Positions 21,826 to 32,793 of a stretch of 64,000 bases of DNA are shown in pieces (position 1 is the first letter of the stretch; each line of letters opens with the position of its first letter). The stretch spans positions 85,749,521 through 85,813,520 of the forward strand of contig QVOM02000025.1 in the NCBI GenBank assembly GCA_003586115.2. Reading direction: 5' to 3'. The stretch comes from Salvator merianae (lineage: Eukaryota > Chordata > Lepidosauria > Squamata > Teiidae). Below the pieces are notes generated by a model, which saw only the letters and a list, made by a program, of their open reading frames with translations, searched no databases and was not told where the DNA came from. The translations under genes and the position numbers were made by a program.

Positions 21826-22775
21826 CTGGAAAGGACAGGTGCGGAGTCTGGGTTTGCTCTTGGACCCTACGCATACACTTGAAACTCAGGTGGAGGAGGT
21901 GGCCAAGAATGCATACCTCTAGCTACGGCTGGTTCGCCAGCTACAACCCCTACAGGACAGAGATGATCTGGCCACAGTAATCCATGCTTTGGTAACTTCC
22001 AGACTGGATTACTGTAACACGCTTTATGGGAGGCTGCCCTTGAAGGCGGCTTGGAAGCTGCAACTGGTGCAGAATGCAGCAGCAAGACTGCTGACTGGAA
22101 CAGCTGGCTGGATGCATATCATGCCAGTCTTAAAAGAGCTGCACTGGCTGCCAATTCAAGGTGTTAACCTTGAAGACCCTAAATAGCTTAAGAACATAAG
22201 AATATAAGAGGAGCCTTGCTGGTTCAGGCCATGCCCATTTAATCCAGCATTCTATTTCCCACCAATTGTTTCTGGGCAGAATAAAAGGCAAAATCTTCAC
22301 CTGCTCTTGACTCCCCAAAAATGGTTTTACAGATATTCTGCCTGTTTTTCCAATCTGGAGACAGTATTTAGGTACCCATTCTAGGCTTGGGCCCCAAATA
22401 CCTAAAGGAATGTCTTCTCCTACATTGACTTGCCAAGCTCTACAGATGAGGCACTCCTGGTTATACCACCACTTTCAATAGCTAGAGGGGTAGGCACCTG
22501 GGATAGGGCCTTTTCAGTGGTGGCCCCCACACTGTGGAACACTCTTCTCCCTGAGGTGCATCAAGCTTCTTCACTTTAGAAGAGCAGTGAAGACACGTCT
22601 ATATACCTTTGCCTTTGGCTAAAGATACAGCTTTCCCTCCCCATTGTCAGGCACTGCTACTGCTTTATTGCGTGCCTTTTATGTTCTGTTTTTTATTGTT
22701 GCAACCTGCCCTGAGACCTTCAGGTATAGGGTGGGCTAAAAATGCAAATAAATAAATAAATAAATAAATATTGCA
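21826..22775 (+). repeat. L2-type LINE, C-terminal coding remnant and 3' end, split by CR1
   Basis: The plus strand encodes an L2 reverse-transcriptase C-terminal region. A frame at 21989-22186 includes TSRLDYCNTLYG, LQLVQNAAARLLTG and LKELHWLPI, the typical L2/CR1-clade motifs. The copy resumes at about 22389 ('cttgggccccaaatacctaa') and runs through 'ttttcagtggtggcccccac' to the 3' end 'cctgccctgagaccttcagg' and a (AAAT)n tail. A reverse CR1 occupies 22189-22388. Stop codons and truncation make it a pseudo-copy. Confidence 0.9.
22189..22388 (-). repeat. CR1 LINE 3' end nested in L2
   Basis: Complement of the CR1 tail: 'aagaacataagaatataaga', 'caggccatgcccatttaatc', 'ccaccaattgtttctgggca', 'aaaatcttcacctgctcttg'. 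The L2 sequence is interrupted after 'ctaaatagctt' and resumes with 'cttgggcc', implying a short gctt duplication. CR1 here is younger than this L2 insertion. Confidence 0.85.
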
Positions 22776-23158
22776 CTAACAAGTGCTATTCTGGAGATAA
22801 GCCTGCACAGAATACTCACTTGTTGCCTAGACCGTACAGGGCTGGTGCTGTTTGTGCGCAATACAGTGACACGTACATCCAGATATTGTGAGGATGCGGA
22901 ATAACCAGAAGTGTGCGCTTGCCACCACTGTACATGTGCTGCTGTCTTTTCCGGCCCCACACATGTGCAGTAGTCACACCAATGATGGTGGCTCCGACCA
23001 CAAGCTAAGGAATCGCGCTATTCTGGGGAAATCCATGACCAGTGCCAGGTTTTTTCGAACTAGGTTGTAGCGTGATGAGTAAGGATATAGCAGGGCTATG
23101 GTGAGGTTGCTACAGGTATGTGTGACAATTCCCCATAGTGCAGCCACAATGGCACTAT
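22776..23158. other. Unassigned, possible dispersed element
   Basis: 'gctggtgctgtttgtgcgca' followed by 'atacagtgacac' recurs diverged at 23611-23636 ('cagcactgtttatgcgaaat'). This suggests a repeat that the MITE at 23159 interrupts. No ends defined. Confidence 0.3.
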
Positions 23159-23337
23159 GGCCCTTTCTGCACTTAGACATATTCCAGATTATATCTCAGA
23201 ATAGGGACCTGCCATCTGCATGCTAGTGCAGACTATGGTAGTCCCGGGCATGGCCTTTCATAGTTTGTACTAGCATGCGGATAGCAGGTCCCTATTCTGG
23301 GATATAATCCGCAATAAGGCCAAGTGCAGAAAGGGCC
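23159..23337. mobile_element. Palindromic MITE, family A copy 2
   Basis: A 179-bp near-complete inverted repeat starting GGCCCTTTCTGCACTTAG and ending CCAAGTGCAGAAAGGGCC, flanked by tat at 23156-23158 and 23338-23340. The arms share 'agggacctgccatctgcatg' with its complement 'catgcggatagcaggtccct' around a short 'agtcccgggcatggcctt' centre. It is the cleanest copy of the family in this window. Non-coding. Confidence 0.85.
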
Positions 23338-23340
23338 TAT

Positions 23341-23939
23341 ATATCTCCAATCTAGACAGGGCCTTAGAGTTCTAAAACAATGGTGCCAATCCCAGCACCA
23401 AACTTTAGAAGATTATACTGATATTGTTTGCTTGCAAACAACCATTTGGATACATTATCTGTTGAGAGAAGGCAGGCTCACAAAGTCTTGGCTAACATGC
23501 AATTGTCTCCAGGTTCATCATCAGTATCATTTCCTGCAGGCATGTATATCAGCAGGCTTAAAGCACGAGTAATATTTGCATATGTGCTCACCTGTGAGTA
23601 TACATAACCAGCACTGTTTATGCGAAATGCAGTGACAGTTTGGTCTAATTTATGTAAACAAATATGCTAGGAAATTCAATAATCATTCAAAAATCTTTTT
23701 GCCACTTTTTTTTTTCCCTTCAATAATTTTAAATAGCAAAATGAGTCTGGCAGTATTATAGTTAAAGCTTGAAGAATATAAACCCTTGGATTCATCGGTC
23801 AAGGTTTTTGATTTCTCTAAGCACTTGTTAGGATGAGCACAATGAGTCCCTCATTTCTTAAACATCGGCTCCCTGATGTCCATATTCAGAATTATTTATT
23901 ATTATGGATAGATGCATACAAATGTTTCTCTTCCTTTCC
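23341..23939. other. Mostly unassigned
   Basis: Possible continuation of the dispersed sequence seen at 22776-23158 (block at 23611-23636). Otherwise nothing recognised. Confidence 0.3.
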
Positions 23940-24345
23940 CCAAAATACAAAAACCAGAAGGTCACCCAATCAGACTGAAACTCAGATGATTCCGTGTAAA
24001 AATAACTTCTCTATGCAACACGTTACTAAACTGTGGAAGTCGCTAACGTAAGATCCTAGCTTTGGATGGCTTCCCCAAAAATAAATAAATAAATATAGCA
24101 AAAATTAACAGAGGACAAGGCTATCAGAGATTTGATGGTAGTGCTGATAACTGTAGACTATTCTGAGTACTGGAGAGGGTGGTGTAGCTCTACAAATAGT
24201 TGTAAGGGCCTTTAAGTAGATGTGTTCTGCCTGTGGGTGTCCCATAGGCAAGCTTCCCGTATTTGCTTACTCACTGCATGAACAGGATGCTTCACTAAAT
24301 AAGCTATTGGGCTGATGAAACAGGCAATTTCTTGTGTTCTATTTC
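23940..24345 (+). repeat. Old CR1 LINE 3' region
   Basis: Diverged CR1 end: 'aactgtggaagtcgctaacg', 'ttggatggcttcc', 'gaggacaaggctatcag', then 'cctgtgggtgtcccataggc', 'actgcatgaacaggatgctt' and 'ttcttgtgttct'. The order matches the CR1 C-terminal codons and 3' UTR. A short (AAAT)n run sits inside at 24080-24096. Confidence 0.7.
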
Positions 24346-25088
24346 CTTATTGCACAGACTAAAGGAGATACATTTATAATAATAACATTAATATGCAGCG
24401 TATAGAATTTAACCACATGAGCACAGCACAGCTAAATTTTAAAGCCACTGGGAAACAATCACATTCAAAATATGATTTCCGGTTTCTGCAAACCTACAAA
24501 GCAGGATAAGTGTAATCATTTCAGATTCAGGTATCCAGCAAGCTGTTTATAGAGAATCAAGGATGGAAGAGCAAATAAAATAAACAGAAAAAAAAAACCC
24601 TCAAAATACATAGAATAGATCTGGATAAACAAGATGAGATAGGATTCCAACACACATGGGATCAAGACGCAAGACTACGAATCAGTCTTTAAAACAGCCA
24701 CACGGAACTTGTTGCAATTAAAATGCAGTGTTGCCTAATTTCAGTTCCTAAAAGCTCACAGTGACATACACCACAGGGATTACAGATGCTGTAATCCAAC
24801 AACATCTGTAGGATCACAGGTTCACCATCCTGCTCCTAAGATTGTTGTTTGTGATTGTAGGGATGGGATGCTGTAACCCATTTAGAGTGTCACTGTGTGT
24901 GTTTTAGGTGTTCCTGGAACAGGTGGATCACCAGACTACTTCTTCTACATGCATGATCTGCTGAAACGTTCCAGAAGCATCCTAAGAGCTCCTCAAGCAG
25001 TCCCCAAGAATGGCCAAGGAGCACACCACTTCTGGTGTTGCCAGGTGAGGGGATTGGGACCTTGCAGTGCTATTGTTGGGGTCAAACA
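24346..25088. other. Unassigned, with a short hAT-like fragment
   Basis: 24765-24840 ('gctgtaatccaacaacatct', 'gtaggatcacaggttcacca') resembles the common 'gtccaacaacatctgg' amniote repeat, sometimes assigned to hAT elements. The rest shows nothing recognisable. Confidence 0.35.
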
Positions 25089-25256
25089 GCTAGGTCAGAC
25101 CCTGCGATGCTACGTCTGAACCCTGCGTTATTAGGTCTGGGCCCCACAAAGCTAGGTCTGAACTCTGCAAAACTAGATCCAGACCCTACAATGCTAGGCC
25201 CAAACCCTGTGATGCTAGGTCTTGCCCCTGAGATGCTCAGCCCTGCCCTTGCACCT
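25089..25256 (+). repeat. Diverged 21-bp minisatellite, about eight units
   Basis: Eight units with core 'gctaggtctgaaccctgcaa' (one is 20 bp, the others 21 or close). Units vary heavily but keep the period. Because 21 is divisible by three, a 78-codon frame (25035-25271) stays open and reads as a heptad-like series of L-G-L-N-P-x-M type. No start context, splice signal or homologous protein is recognised, so coding status is doubtful. Confidence 0.8.
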
Positions 25257-25706
25257 GAGGATGCAACTTAGGAGTGCTGTGCACATCAACCAATTGCAGA
25301 CAGGGGTGGGTGGAACTTCCGACGGAAGGATGGATCACAAGGAGCAGATCAGGGGATGGATCATCCTCATTCCTGGTGCCACTGGACCAGAACCATGATG
25401 TTGCAGCCCTCACAACGTGAACGATACCAACCAGGCTACAAACAATACCAACTAGGCTGGGATAGTAGAAACTATCCAGTAAGGTAAGTCTGGAAACAGC
25501 TGAAAACTCTTCCAGACTGAAGGAACAATTCACGGTCGGGAAAGGTCTACCCAGGGTTCAGTCAGATCTGGAGATCACTTCATGATTTCTGTGACAATCT
25601 TGGCTCCCAGGGGGTGTGGTGACTTCCCCTCATCTTTCCTTCCAGGATAAGAATGCTGCTGGTGGGAATGGATGTCATGCTCCATTTGGATGCATGACAT
25701 CCTATA
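25257..25706. other. Unassigned sequence
   Basis: Frames of 98 codons (25237-25533) and 121 codons (from 25580) on the minus strand have no family signature. 'acaccaaccaggctac'-like phrases repeat weakly near 25420-25460. Confidence 0.35.
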
Positions 25707-26708
25707 GGGACGTTTTCACATATTTCATTAGTGAGTGTCTGCATGCTTACTAGTGAAGTATGTCTGTTCTGCACAGAGGTCCTCATGATTGGGAGCAGGC
25801 TACAGCTGCTCCCAATCACTACTAGCTGTGGAGTACGAAATCCTGCTCTACAGCTGTACCGCTTCTTGTATGCAGCGTTCACACCCTCTTCTGGGTGTGA
25901 ACGCTGCACTGTGCAGCATGTTGCAGCTGCACAGTTATGCTGCATTTCCAGTTACCATGGCAGCAGCCATGGAAAAAAATTAGTAAGGAGATTAACAAAA
26001 TAATTCATACCAGGATAGTCTGGTCAAAACAAATACATTTATTGCATAAATTTGATAGTCAAATAACTGAAGAGGACAAGTATATAGTTAAACAATTGCT
26101 GATGGCAGCGAAGGCAGTAATAACTAGAAATTGGGAAAACCTGAGAAACAGAAAGTTAATGGAGTGGCACACCTATGTAAGTGAACAAATGATGTTTCAT
26201 TTTATAAGGGAAAAAAGAATGAAATATATGGGAAACATGATATCACATGACATCACAGTCAGCTGTACAGGTGTGGTTAAGAGCAGTAACTTATCTCCAT
26301 CAACAAACAGGAAACACAGCAATTCGAGGAACAATCAACACAATCTCCCATCTGGACAGAAAAGGAATATAAAGGGCAGTCGAAGAGCCACGAGGACTGA
26401 TCTACCCAATTAGCGGAAGGGGAGATGGAGGTGGAGGGTATTTTCAACGTGTTAATTTCTATTTATTATTGTATATTGTCTGAAATAAAATTTATTATAA
26501 TAAAAATAAAATAAACCATGGCAGTGACAAGAAGTTTCCCCAGCTGCTGTCATGGCGTGGGCAATCAGCATTCGCACAGCAAGTGCTGGAAATCCGTTTC
26601 CAGGATGTCCCAACCCTCACAGTGCAAACGGCTTTCAGGCTGTGGGGTTTGTTCCACTGTGGAATGTTTACTTGAGAACATTTCACAGTGGAAAGTACGA
26701 AAAGGCCC
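25707..26708 (+). mobile_element. Non-autonomous DNA transposon, family B copy 1, split by L1
   Basis: Left end GGGACGTTTTCACATATTTC, right end 'cagtggaaagtacgaaaagg' plus ccc. The interior order matches 29030-29518 and 51189-51611: 'gtgagtgtctgcatg', 'cactactagctgtggagtac', 'gcgttcacaccctcttctgg', 'gcagctgcacag', 'ccatggcagcag', 'cccagctgctgtcatggc', 'gttccactgtggaatgt'. An L1 3' end occupies 25970-26514. The terminal target duplication is not clear in this copy. Confidence 0.75.
25970..26514 (+). repeat. 5'-truncated L1 LINE 3' end inside family B transposon
   Basis: The plus strand frame (25937-26413) includes ITRNWENL and a tryptophan-rich tail typical of the L1 ORF2 C terminus, followed by a 3' UTR and an A-rich end (AATAAAAATAAAATAA). 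Flanks repeat 'accatggcag' (25954-25963 and 26515-26524), consistent with a target-site duplication from target-primed reverse transcription. The frame is truncated and has no reverse transcriptase domain. Confidence 0.8.
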
Positions 26709-27798
26709 TAGGTGTTGATTTCTTTCCTACATGATTACTCAATGCTCTCCTTGTGTAAGTACTGCACACTGAAATGCCTCTTAGTTTAGAGATGTCTTCC
26801 AGCTGCTTTCAGGGGGCTACAGAAGAAGCTTTTCTTCTAACTCTTTGGAGTATTTGAGGCCTCTCTGCATGGTGTGTTGCCAGATAGCCAAAGCTGAAGA
26901 AAGAAACCCTACATTCCTCATTTGTATCTTTATAACAAGTCTACGGTAAGCCTCTGGAAACCTACTACACCACTAAGAATTCTGGAGCTATTTTCCCCTT
27001 TCACCGAAAACTTTCACGCGTGGTACAAGGTAGGTTTTCAGCAGCACATCAGTTGTCACCTTGGTTATTCATACATGCTCTATTCAATTATCATGATCAT
27101 TATTTGCTCTTTCAATTGACCAGGAAATTGCCATTAACAGAAGGAAGGAACCAGAGGAGGAAGGAGAGATTAAAAATTTGCCTAAAGTGAACAATATTTA
27201 TGTGAGAGAACTTCTTCATAATGATCACTGAATGAAACCAATGCTATTAGCCCTCCTGATTTAAAGCCAATAGACTTTCAGAGTGCTGCCTGAGACACAT
27301 AAAAATATAGATATGAGATAACATTTTCTGCTGAGTCACATGCAAAATGTGGTCTCTGAATTTCTCATAAAGCCTTACATTAAATATTCAAAGTTCTTTC
27401 CAACTTTGCAATGCATTTTTAATTTCCTCTACACTGGAACAGTGTGTAAAATATAATGCTTCCCCCCCTTACTCTGACAAAGGCATAACCATGACCATGT
27501 TTCTGTATTGCCATCATGTTAATAAGGGATGTAAAACTTTCATTTCAGAAAAAGTTTTCATTAGGACTGTACCAGTTGCTCATTCTAGGTTTTCAGTGCA
27601 GAAGCAGATGCCTGCTTGCCCTAGAAATATATATTCTAAAAACTCCATCTTCCCTTTTTTGTTCCTCTTCCCAGTCCTGTTTAAAATCAGTCATCTTTCA
27701 AGGAACAGTAATATAGTCAAGTAACCAATAAAATTTGGCTACCAGGGACTGTCATTGATATGAGAAAGACAATGGCCAATTTGGAAAAATTCAGACAC
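26709..27798. other. Unassigned sequence
   Basis: About 1.1 kb without recognisable repeat or exon. Confidence 0.4.
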
Positions 27799-27801
27799 AG
27801 G

Positions 27802-28413
27802 GGGCACTTGCAACGGTATCAGTATAACTAGCACGGTTCGGGCCGGTAGGGTTCGGGTATGGAGAGAGGTCTTCGCACCTGTCAGCGCTGGAACACTCTG
27901 CAAGCCGACCAGCACTGGATGCAGTGCGAATGGGAGCGTACTAGTTCAGTAGCTGTGTTCGAACCCAGAGGGTCTGTGTTCGAACCCAGAGGGTTTGTGT
28001 TTGAACCCAGAGGGTCTGTGTTTGAACTCAGGGGTCTGTGTTTGAACCTAGAGGGTCTGTGTTTGAACCCAGAGGGTCAGTGTTCGAACCTGTGTCCGAA
28101 AAGGCCACCAGGATCTGTACCCCAAAGTCCGAACCAGGGTGCAAACCGGCAGACTGCGCCTGTGAGGCCCCACCGGCCCCGCCCTGCTGCCATTTTGAAC
28201 CCAGAAATGGTGTGAATGCACCTTCCCTGATCCTCATCTGATCGTGCAGGTCAGGTTGGAGACTACAAATTAGTTGACCACAGCTGGTTGGATTCAGGTA
28301 AGCATCAGGTGGGCTTTGGTAGATTTCGGGTCAGCTGGGGCTGTTCGCAAGTGCGGATCCTGCGTTCTAGCACGTGTCCTGAAACATACCACTTGCTAAG
28401 TGCGAACAGGCCC
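27802..28413. mobile_element. Non-autonomous DNA transposon with internal 21-bp minisatellite, copy 2
   Basis: A second copy of the element at 1296-1844, 612 bp, in the same orientation. The left end has lost part of its terminus (GGGCACTTGCAACGG); the right end TAAGTGCGAACAGGCCC is intact. It is flanked by agg at 27799-27801 and 28414-28416. Shared interior includes 'gagagaggtcttcgcacctg', 'tgggagcgtactagttcagt' and 'gggtcagctggggctgttcg'. The size difference comes mainly from the longer minisatellite. A 118-codon frame crosses it, without recognised domain. Confidence 0.8.
27954..28078. repeat. 21-bp minisatellite, six units plus partial
   Basis: Units begin at 27954, 27975, 27996, 28017 (20 bp), 28037 and 28058 with core TTYGAACCCAGAGGGTC. 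The fourth unit has lost one base, which shifts frames. The first copy of the element has three full units. Confidence 0.9.
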
Positions 28414-29029
28414 AGGATTATAGCATCAATTTCAGTAATCTGTACATCAAATAGCTTTGCAGGCCCTTTACTTGTTTATTTATTCAAAACATTTCAATAT
28501 TATTACTCCTAAAAATCTCAGGGTATGATCATACTAGGGATTTCTAAAACTACCTGAATAGAATAAGTGAATACTTCCCAGGTGCACACAAAAAAACTTA
28601 CCTGAAGCACAGCCTATTCACTTCAATAGGTAACCTACCATGACTTCAAAGGGCTGTTGCTCATTGATTGGCCACTGGGTAGGAAATCCCCGCTTCTTTG
28701 CTGAAGCAGTTTTTTCCTCCTGCTTAACTCCTTCACTGACAGGTTTTTTGTTTGCAAACAAAATCATATGAATTTCATTTTGGTAGAAGAATGAAACTCA
28801 AGTATCTCTCCCCCCAATCTGAATTACCATTTGAAGTATACTGTGTTTTTTTAACCTTGAATCTGTTACAGTAGCTAACTGGCAACCAATGCAATTGCTT
28901 AAACGTAAGTATGAAGTGAGTACAAACAAACACATCATTCAACAACCTGCCTGTCACATTGTACACTAGTTAGAGCTTCCACAGGAGATACAAGAGTAGC
29001 TTCACATACAGTGGATTTCAGCAGTCTAA
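28414..29029. other. Unassigned sequence
   Basis: No recognisable repeat or exon. Confidence 0.4.
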
Positions 29030-29518
29030 GGCCATTTCCACATTTGCAGAGCCTGGACCACTTTAACTGGAACTGTTTCTACAAGTACAAATAAGGGGGG
29101 GGGGGCAAAATTTAAGGGTGAGTATCTGCACATTCTCTAGTGAAGTGCATCCACACCACAGGGAGGCCCTTGCAATTAGTAGCAGATTACAGCTGTTCCT
29201 GGATCATTACCTTCTGTGGAGCACAAAATCACACTCCACAGCTGTACTGGGAGAAGCTGTACTGCTTCAGGTATACAGTGTTCACACCCTCTTCTGGGTG
29301 TGAATGTTGTGGCTATGGCTGCACAGTTGCACCATGTTCCTGGTCACCATGGCAATGGCCAGAAGTCTTCCCAGCTGCTGTCATGGCACAGGCAACAGCA
29401 TTCACAGTATGAATGCTAGAAGCCTGTTGTCAGTATGATCTAAGGCCTTGCAGTGCAAATGGCTTTTACACTGCGACATCTGTTTCACCGCTCTAAGGAG
29501 AAAAGTGTGAAAAGGCCC
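29030..29518 (+). mobile_element. Non-autonomous DNA transposon, family B copy 2
   Basis: Left end GGCCATTTCCACATTTGC, right end 'aaaagtgtgaaaaggccc', flanked by taa at 29027-29029 and 29519-29521. Interior blocks match the other family B copies ('gtgaagtgcatccacac', 'cacaccctcttctgggtgtg', 'caccatggcaatggcc', 'cccagctgctgtcatggcac'). A G11 run at 29095-29105 marks extra sequence near the left end. Non-coding. Confidence 0.75.
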
Positions 29519-30189
29519 TAAATATTCTAATAAGGACATAGAAAACGTTGATAGTTCTGAAGATATTTTTATTTCAGGTGCTCCTGGTCAACATTCTTGG
29601 GAAAGTGAGAAAGAAATGGAATGTAAAATTAATGAGCAGGGTATCAGGAAATTAAACCAACCAACCAACCACAGAATAAATAAGAATTTTCTGTACAAGC
29701 ATCAGACCAAAGGAGTTTGGGGGCTTCCTTCAATATACAATTACTATGAAGTGTTTCAGACTGCAAAAATAATGGATTTAGAATTTAAATTAACCAAAAA
29801 ATAGGTAAGGATTAAAAACACTATATATAAGAAATCCAGTTTTATTTTTTAGGTCCTAAAATAGAAGATCTAAAACAGATAGCAGATGGCAGCCAAATTT
29901 TGAAAAAAGACTATAGGAAAGTGGCAATAACGGTATGGGGAATTATTACCAAATTGGTTGGAACTGAGACCCTTTCTGTGCTCACCGTTAATCTGGAATT
30001 AAGGGTCCGTGTAGTGAGCTCCTGGAACTCCTTGATCCCTGTGATAGTGTGGATCTGTGTGGTCTCCCCTCTGCTAGAAAACTCTGTCTGCATTAGATGG
30101 AGCATAATCCCATTCACGAAGCCCCGATCAGGAATACCAAGCAGACTTGACTAGACTAGGACTAGACTGGGTTCGCTTCACTAGACCGG
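29519..30189. other. Mostly unassigned
   Basis: 'gaccctttctgtgctcaccg' at 29969 resembles a family A/B terminus, but no matching right end was found. A small (CCAA)n run is at 29656-29670. Confidence 0.35.
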
Positions 30190-30565
30190 GGGCCTTTCTC
30201 CACTTTCCATCTTGGAACAGACCTTGCAGTGCGGCAGCCATTCGCATTGCGAGAGCTGCAACATCCTGACAACGGGCTTCCAGCACTTGCAGTGCGAATG
30301 CTGGCCAGCCATGCTAGGACAGCAGTTGGAGAAACATCTGGCTGCTGCCATGGCAACTGGGGGAGTACAGTGTCCGCACCCAGAAGGAGGTGCAAATGCT
30401 GCATACCAGGAGCAGTCTAGCTGCTCCCGGTACATCTGTGGAGCACGCTTTTGTGTTCCACAGCTAGTAGCAATCAGAGCCTAATCGCGAGGACCTCTGT
30501 AAAGTGCAGATGCACTTCATTAGTGCGTGTCTGCACATTCACTAGTGAAAACTGCGAACAGGCCC
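30190..30565 (-). mobile_element. Non-autonomous DNA transposon, family B copy 3, reverse orientation
   Basis: Left end GGGCCTTTCTCCACTTTCC, right end 'aaactgcgaacaggccc', flanked by cgg/tgg (30187-30189 and 30566-30568, one mismatch). In reverse complement the interior follows family B ('actagtgaatgtgcagacac', 'gctactagctgtgg', 'ccatggcagcagcc'). The right terminus is closer to that of the minisatellite element at 1296-1844 than to other family B copies, so ends are shared between families. Confidence 0.75.
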
Positions 30566-31589
30566 TGGGAAAAGAACCTCCCCATTACAAATGACTCTAT
30601 CTTATCTGAATTTGGTTTCATTCATTATGCTTCACACAGTTCATTAACTTGGGCTGTCACAACGTTTCAACCTCTGTTCTGCAGCCATCAACTGAAAATT
30701 CTCCCTATACCAACAAAACAAGAACATAAACAACCTTCCTTCCTTCCTTTTTCTTTTTCTCCTCTTCCTCCTCCTTCTTCTTAGTTAGACATGCAAGTAC
30801 ATGTGAATTGTACTCGCCACCAATTACATAAAGCAGAAAAGAATATTTTCTAACACAGAGAGAATGCTTTTGGGTTTATTAATTAACTCACTACTTCATA
30901 GAGGGAAAAATGGCTGTGCCTAAGATTACAAAGGGAGAATGGGTTCTGTGTGATATTGTTCCATTTATTAGATGTTCTGCCATATGAATATTAACCAGCT
31001 TTATGTGAATTACTCTGGTCCTTTGAATTTAGACTGCCTTAAAAGGCCAACAGACAGCCTTTGTGTATCCCCGGTCAGCTTTTAATTTACAATTTTTCAA
31101 AAACTATCTTGATGCGCCGAAAAATGATATCACTTTATTACTCCAATACTGAAACACTAATGAATATCTCGATAAATGAAAAGACCTTTTTTTTGCTTGC
31201 ACATTCATAAGAGACTCCGACCAAATTTGGGAGTTAGGGACGAGAAGCTAGGGAACACATTATTCAGAAGCCAAAGTCATTCAGCTGAGCGTGATGTGGG
31301 AAGGAACCCTTGCAAACGGAACAGCTGCTGCAAAACACCGAAAGGATTAAGCAGGAACCATCATCTTCCCAGCTCGAATTGCACAGGAAACATTTAGAGT
31401 CAAAGCAATGAGGTCCCAAAAGGCCAAGGAGAGTCAGAAAGGTAGCACTACAGCTGTAGGGGGCAAAGAGGAAACATGGAATACTTCTCATGGTGCAGTT
31501 TTCCTCCTTCACGTATAAAACTTGTTACCTGTATACGCCTTTCTTCATAATAGTCTGTAATTGTACAAGTCCATTTGTTTCAACCTTTA
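30566..31589. other. Unassigned, pyrimidine tract at 30735-30782
   Basis: 30735-30782 is a C/T-only-rich tract with CCTT and CTT units. The rest is AT-rich without recognised element. Confidence 0.4.
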
Positions 31590-32175
31590 AATCTGCCCTT
31601 GAAGACAGTTCAGAAGCTGCAGCTGGTGCAGAATGCAGCTGCTAGGCTGCTGACCAGGACAGCTGGCCGGATGCATATCACGCTGGTCTTAAAAGAGCTG
31701 CACTGGCTTCCAATTTGCTGCTGAGCCCAATTCAAGGTGTTAACCTGAACCTATAAGGCCCTAAATGACTTGGGCCCCAAATATCTAAAGACTTGGGCCT
31801 TCTTCCATATTAACCTGCCCGTGCCTTAAGATCTATAGGGGATGCCCTTCTGGTTATACCACCACTGTCAGTAGCGAAAGGAGCATGCACCCAGGATAGG
31901 ACCTTCTCAGTGATGGCTCCCAGACTATGGAATAGTCTCCCCCCTGTGGTGTGTTGTGCACCTTCACTTTATATGTTTAGGAAAGCAGTGAAGATGCACC
32001 TCTTTTCCCTGGCCTTTGGCTAAATGAAGAAACAGCTTTTCCTCCTCATTTTCAGACACTTGTTATTGTGTTAGTATATTCATTTTATATTGGTTTGTAA
32101 TGTTGAAGCCTGCCCTGAGACCTTTGGGTATAGGGTGGGATAAAAAAGCAAATAAATAATAATAATAAATAAATG
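31590..32175 (+). repeat. L2-type LINE 3' region
   Basis: Coding remnant 'cagctggtgcagaatgcagc' with the LQLVQNAA motif, 'gagctgcactggcttccaat' (ELHWLP), then 'ttgggccccaaatatctaaa', 'agtgatggctcccagactat', 'gcctgccctgagacctttgg' and an AAATAATAAT tail. Same arrangement as 21826-22775 without interruption. 5' truncated and broken. Confidence 0.9.
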
Positions 32176-32259
32176 CAAATATTCCTGCAAAAGAAGTTTA
32201 TATGACTACTAGAGTGTCAGATTATTATAACTATGTCTGAGCCCCTCATATGGGTACTT

Positions 32260-32482
32260 ATATTGGCTACTAGCCTGGATGGTTTCAAAAAGGATTTGGA
32301 CCAATTTGTCGAAGTTAGGGTTACCAGTGGCTACTAGCCCTGATGGAACCAGGAAGGCTTCCAAAGGCTAGCTGCTGGGAGACCACAAGCAGAGCAAGCT
32401 TTCTGCTCATGTCCTGCTGGTGGGTTTCCTTGTGCACCTAGCTGGTCCATGTGTACAATCCAGTGGGACACTTCTTATGTTT
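32260..32482 (+). repeat. CR1 LINE 3' end
   Basis: 'cctggatggtttcaaaaagg' (end of coding), then 'agtggctactagccctgatg', 'gctagctgctgggagaccac', 'ctcatgtcctgctggtgggt' and the tail 'cttcttatgttttg'. It belongs to the same subfamily as the array at 346-1945, with a single unit. The 'ctggactagatgggc' block is deleted here. Confidence 0.8.
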
Positions 32483-32489
32483 TGATCTC

Positions 32490-32793
32490 CACAAGACTCA
32501 CTTTGATCTGCAGTAGATGAAACTATGGTTTGGGAAGATCACAGAGAAGCCTTCATTCAGAGTTTCATCCTTCACCAACTTCCCTTGTGCAAGTGCTTCA
32601 TGACTTGCCAGTCCATATGGGAAATCAAGGTTGCATCTACACAAGGCAGTGTCCCTGGTCTCACAGCATCCTAATCTTGCTACAATGGTTTGTGTCACCA
32701 TGCTGGGAGATCCCAGTATCAGGTCCAGAAATACTGGCAACAAGGTGTTAAACCACTTCTGCAAAATTGGAGAAGTGAGTTCCTCCTGCCTCT
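32490..32793. repeat. Possible dispersed element, family F
   Basis: 'actcactttgatctgcagta' then 'gatgaaactatggtttggga' resembles the blocks at 16872 and 35139. Ends are not defined. Confidence 0.35.

Noticed and set aside
25937..26413. 158-codon frame that might look like a gene
   Set aside because: It begins in the MITE and then reads the C-terminal end of L1 ORF2; it is a truncated retrotransposon insertion.
27859..28215. 118-codon frame with repeated seven-residue motif
   Set aside because: It is translated minisatellite within a non-autonomous transposon; the one-base loss in unit four and the other copy do not support a conserved protein.
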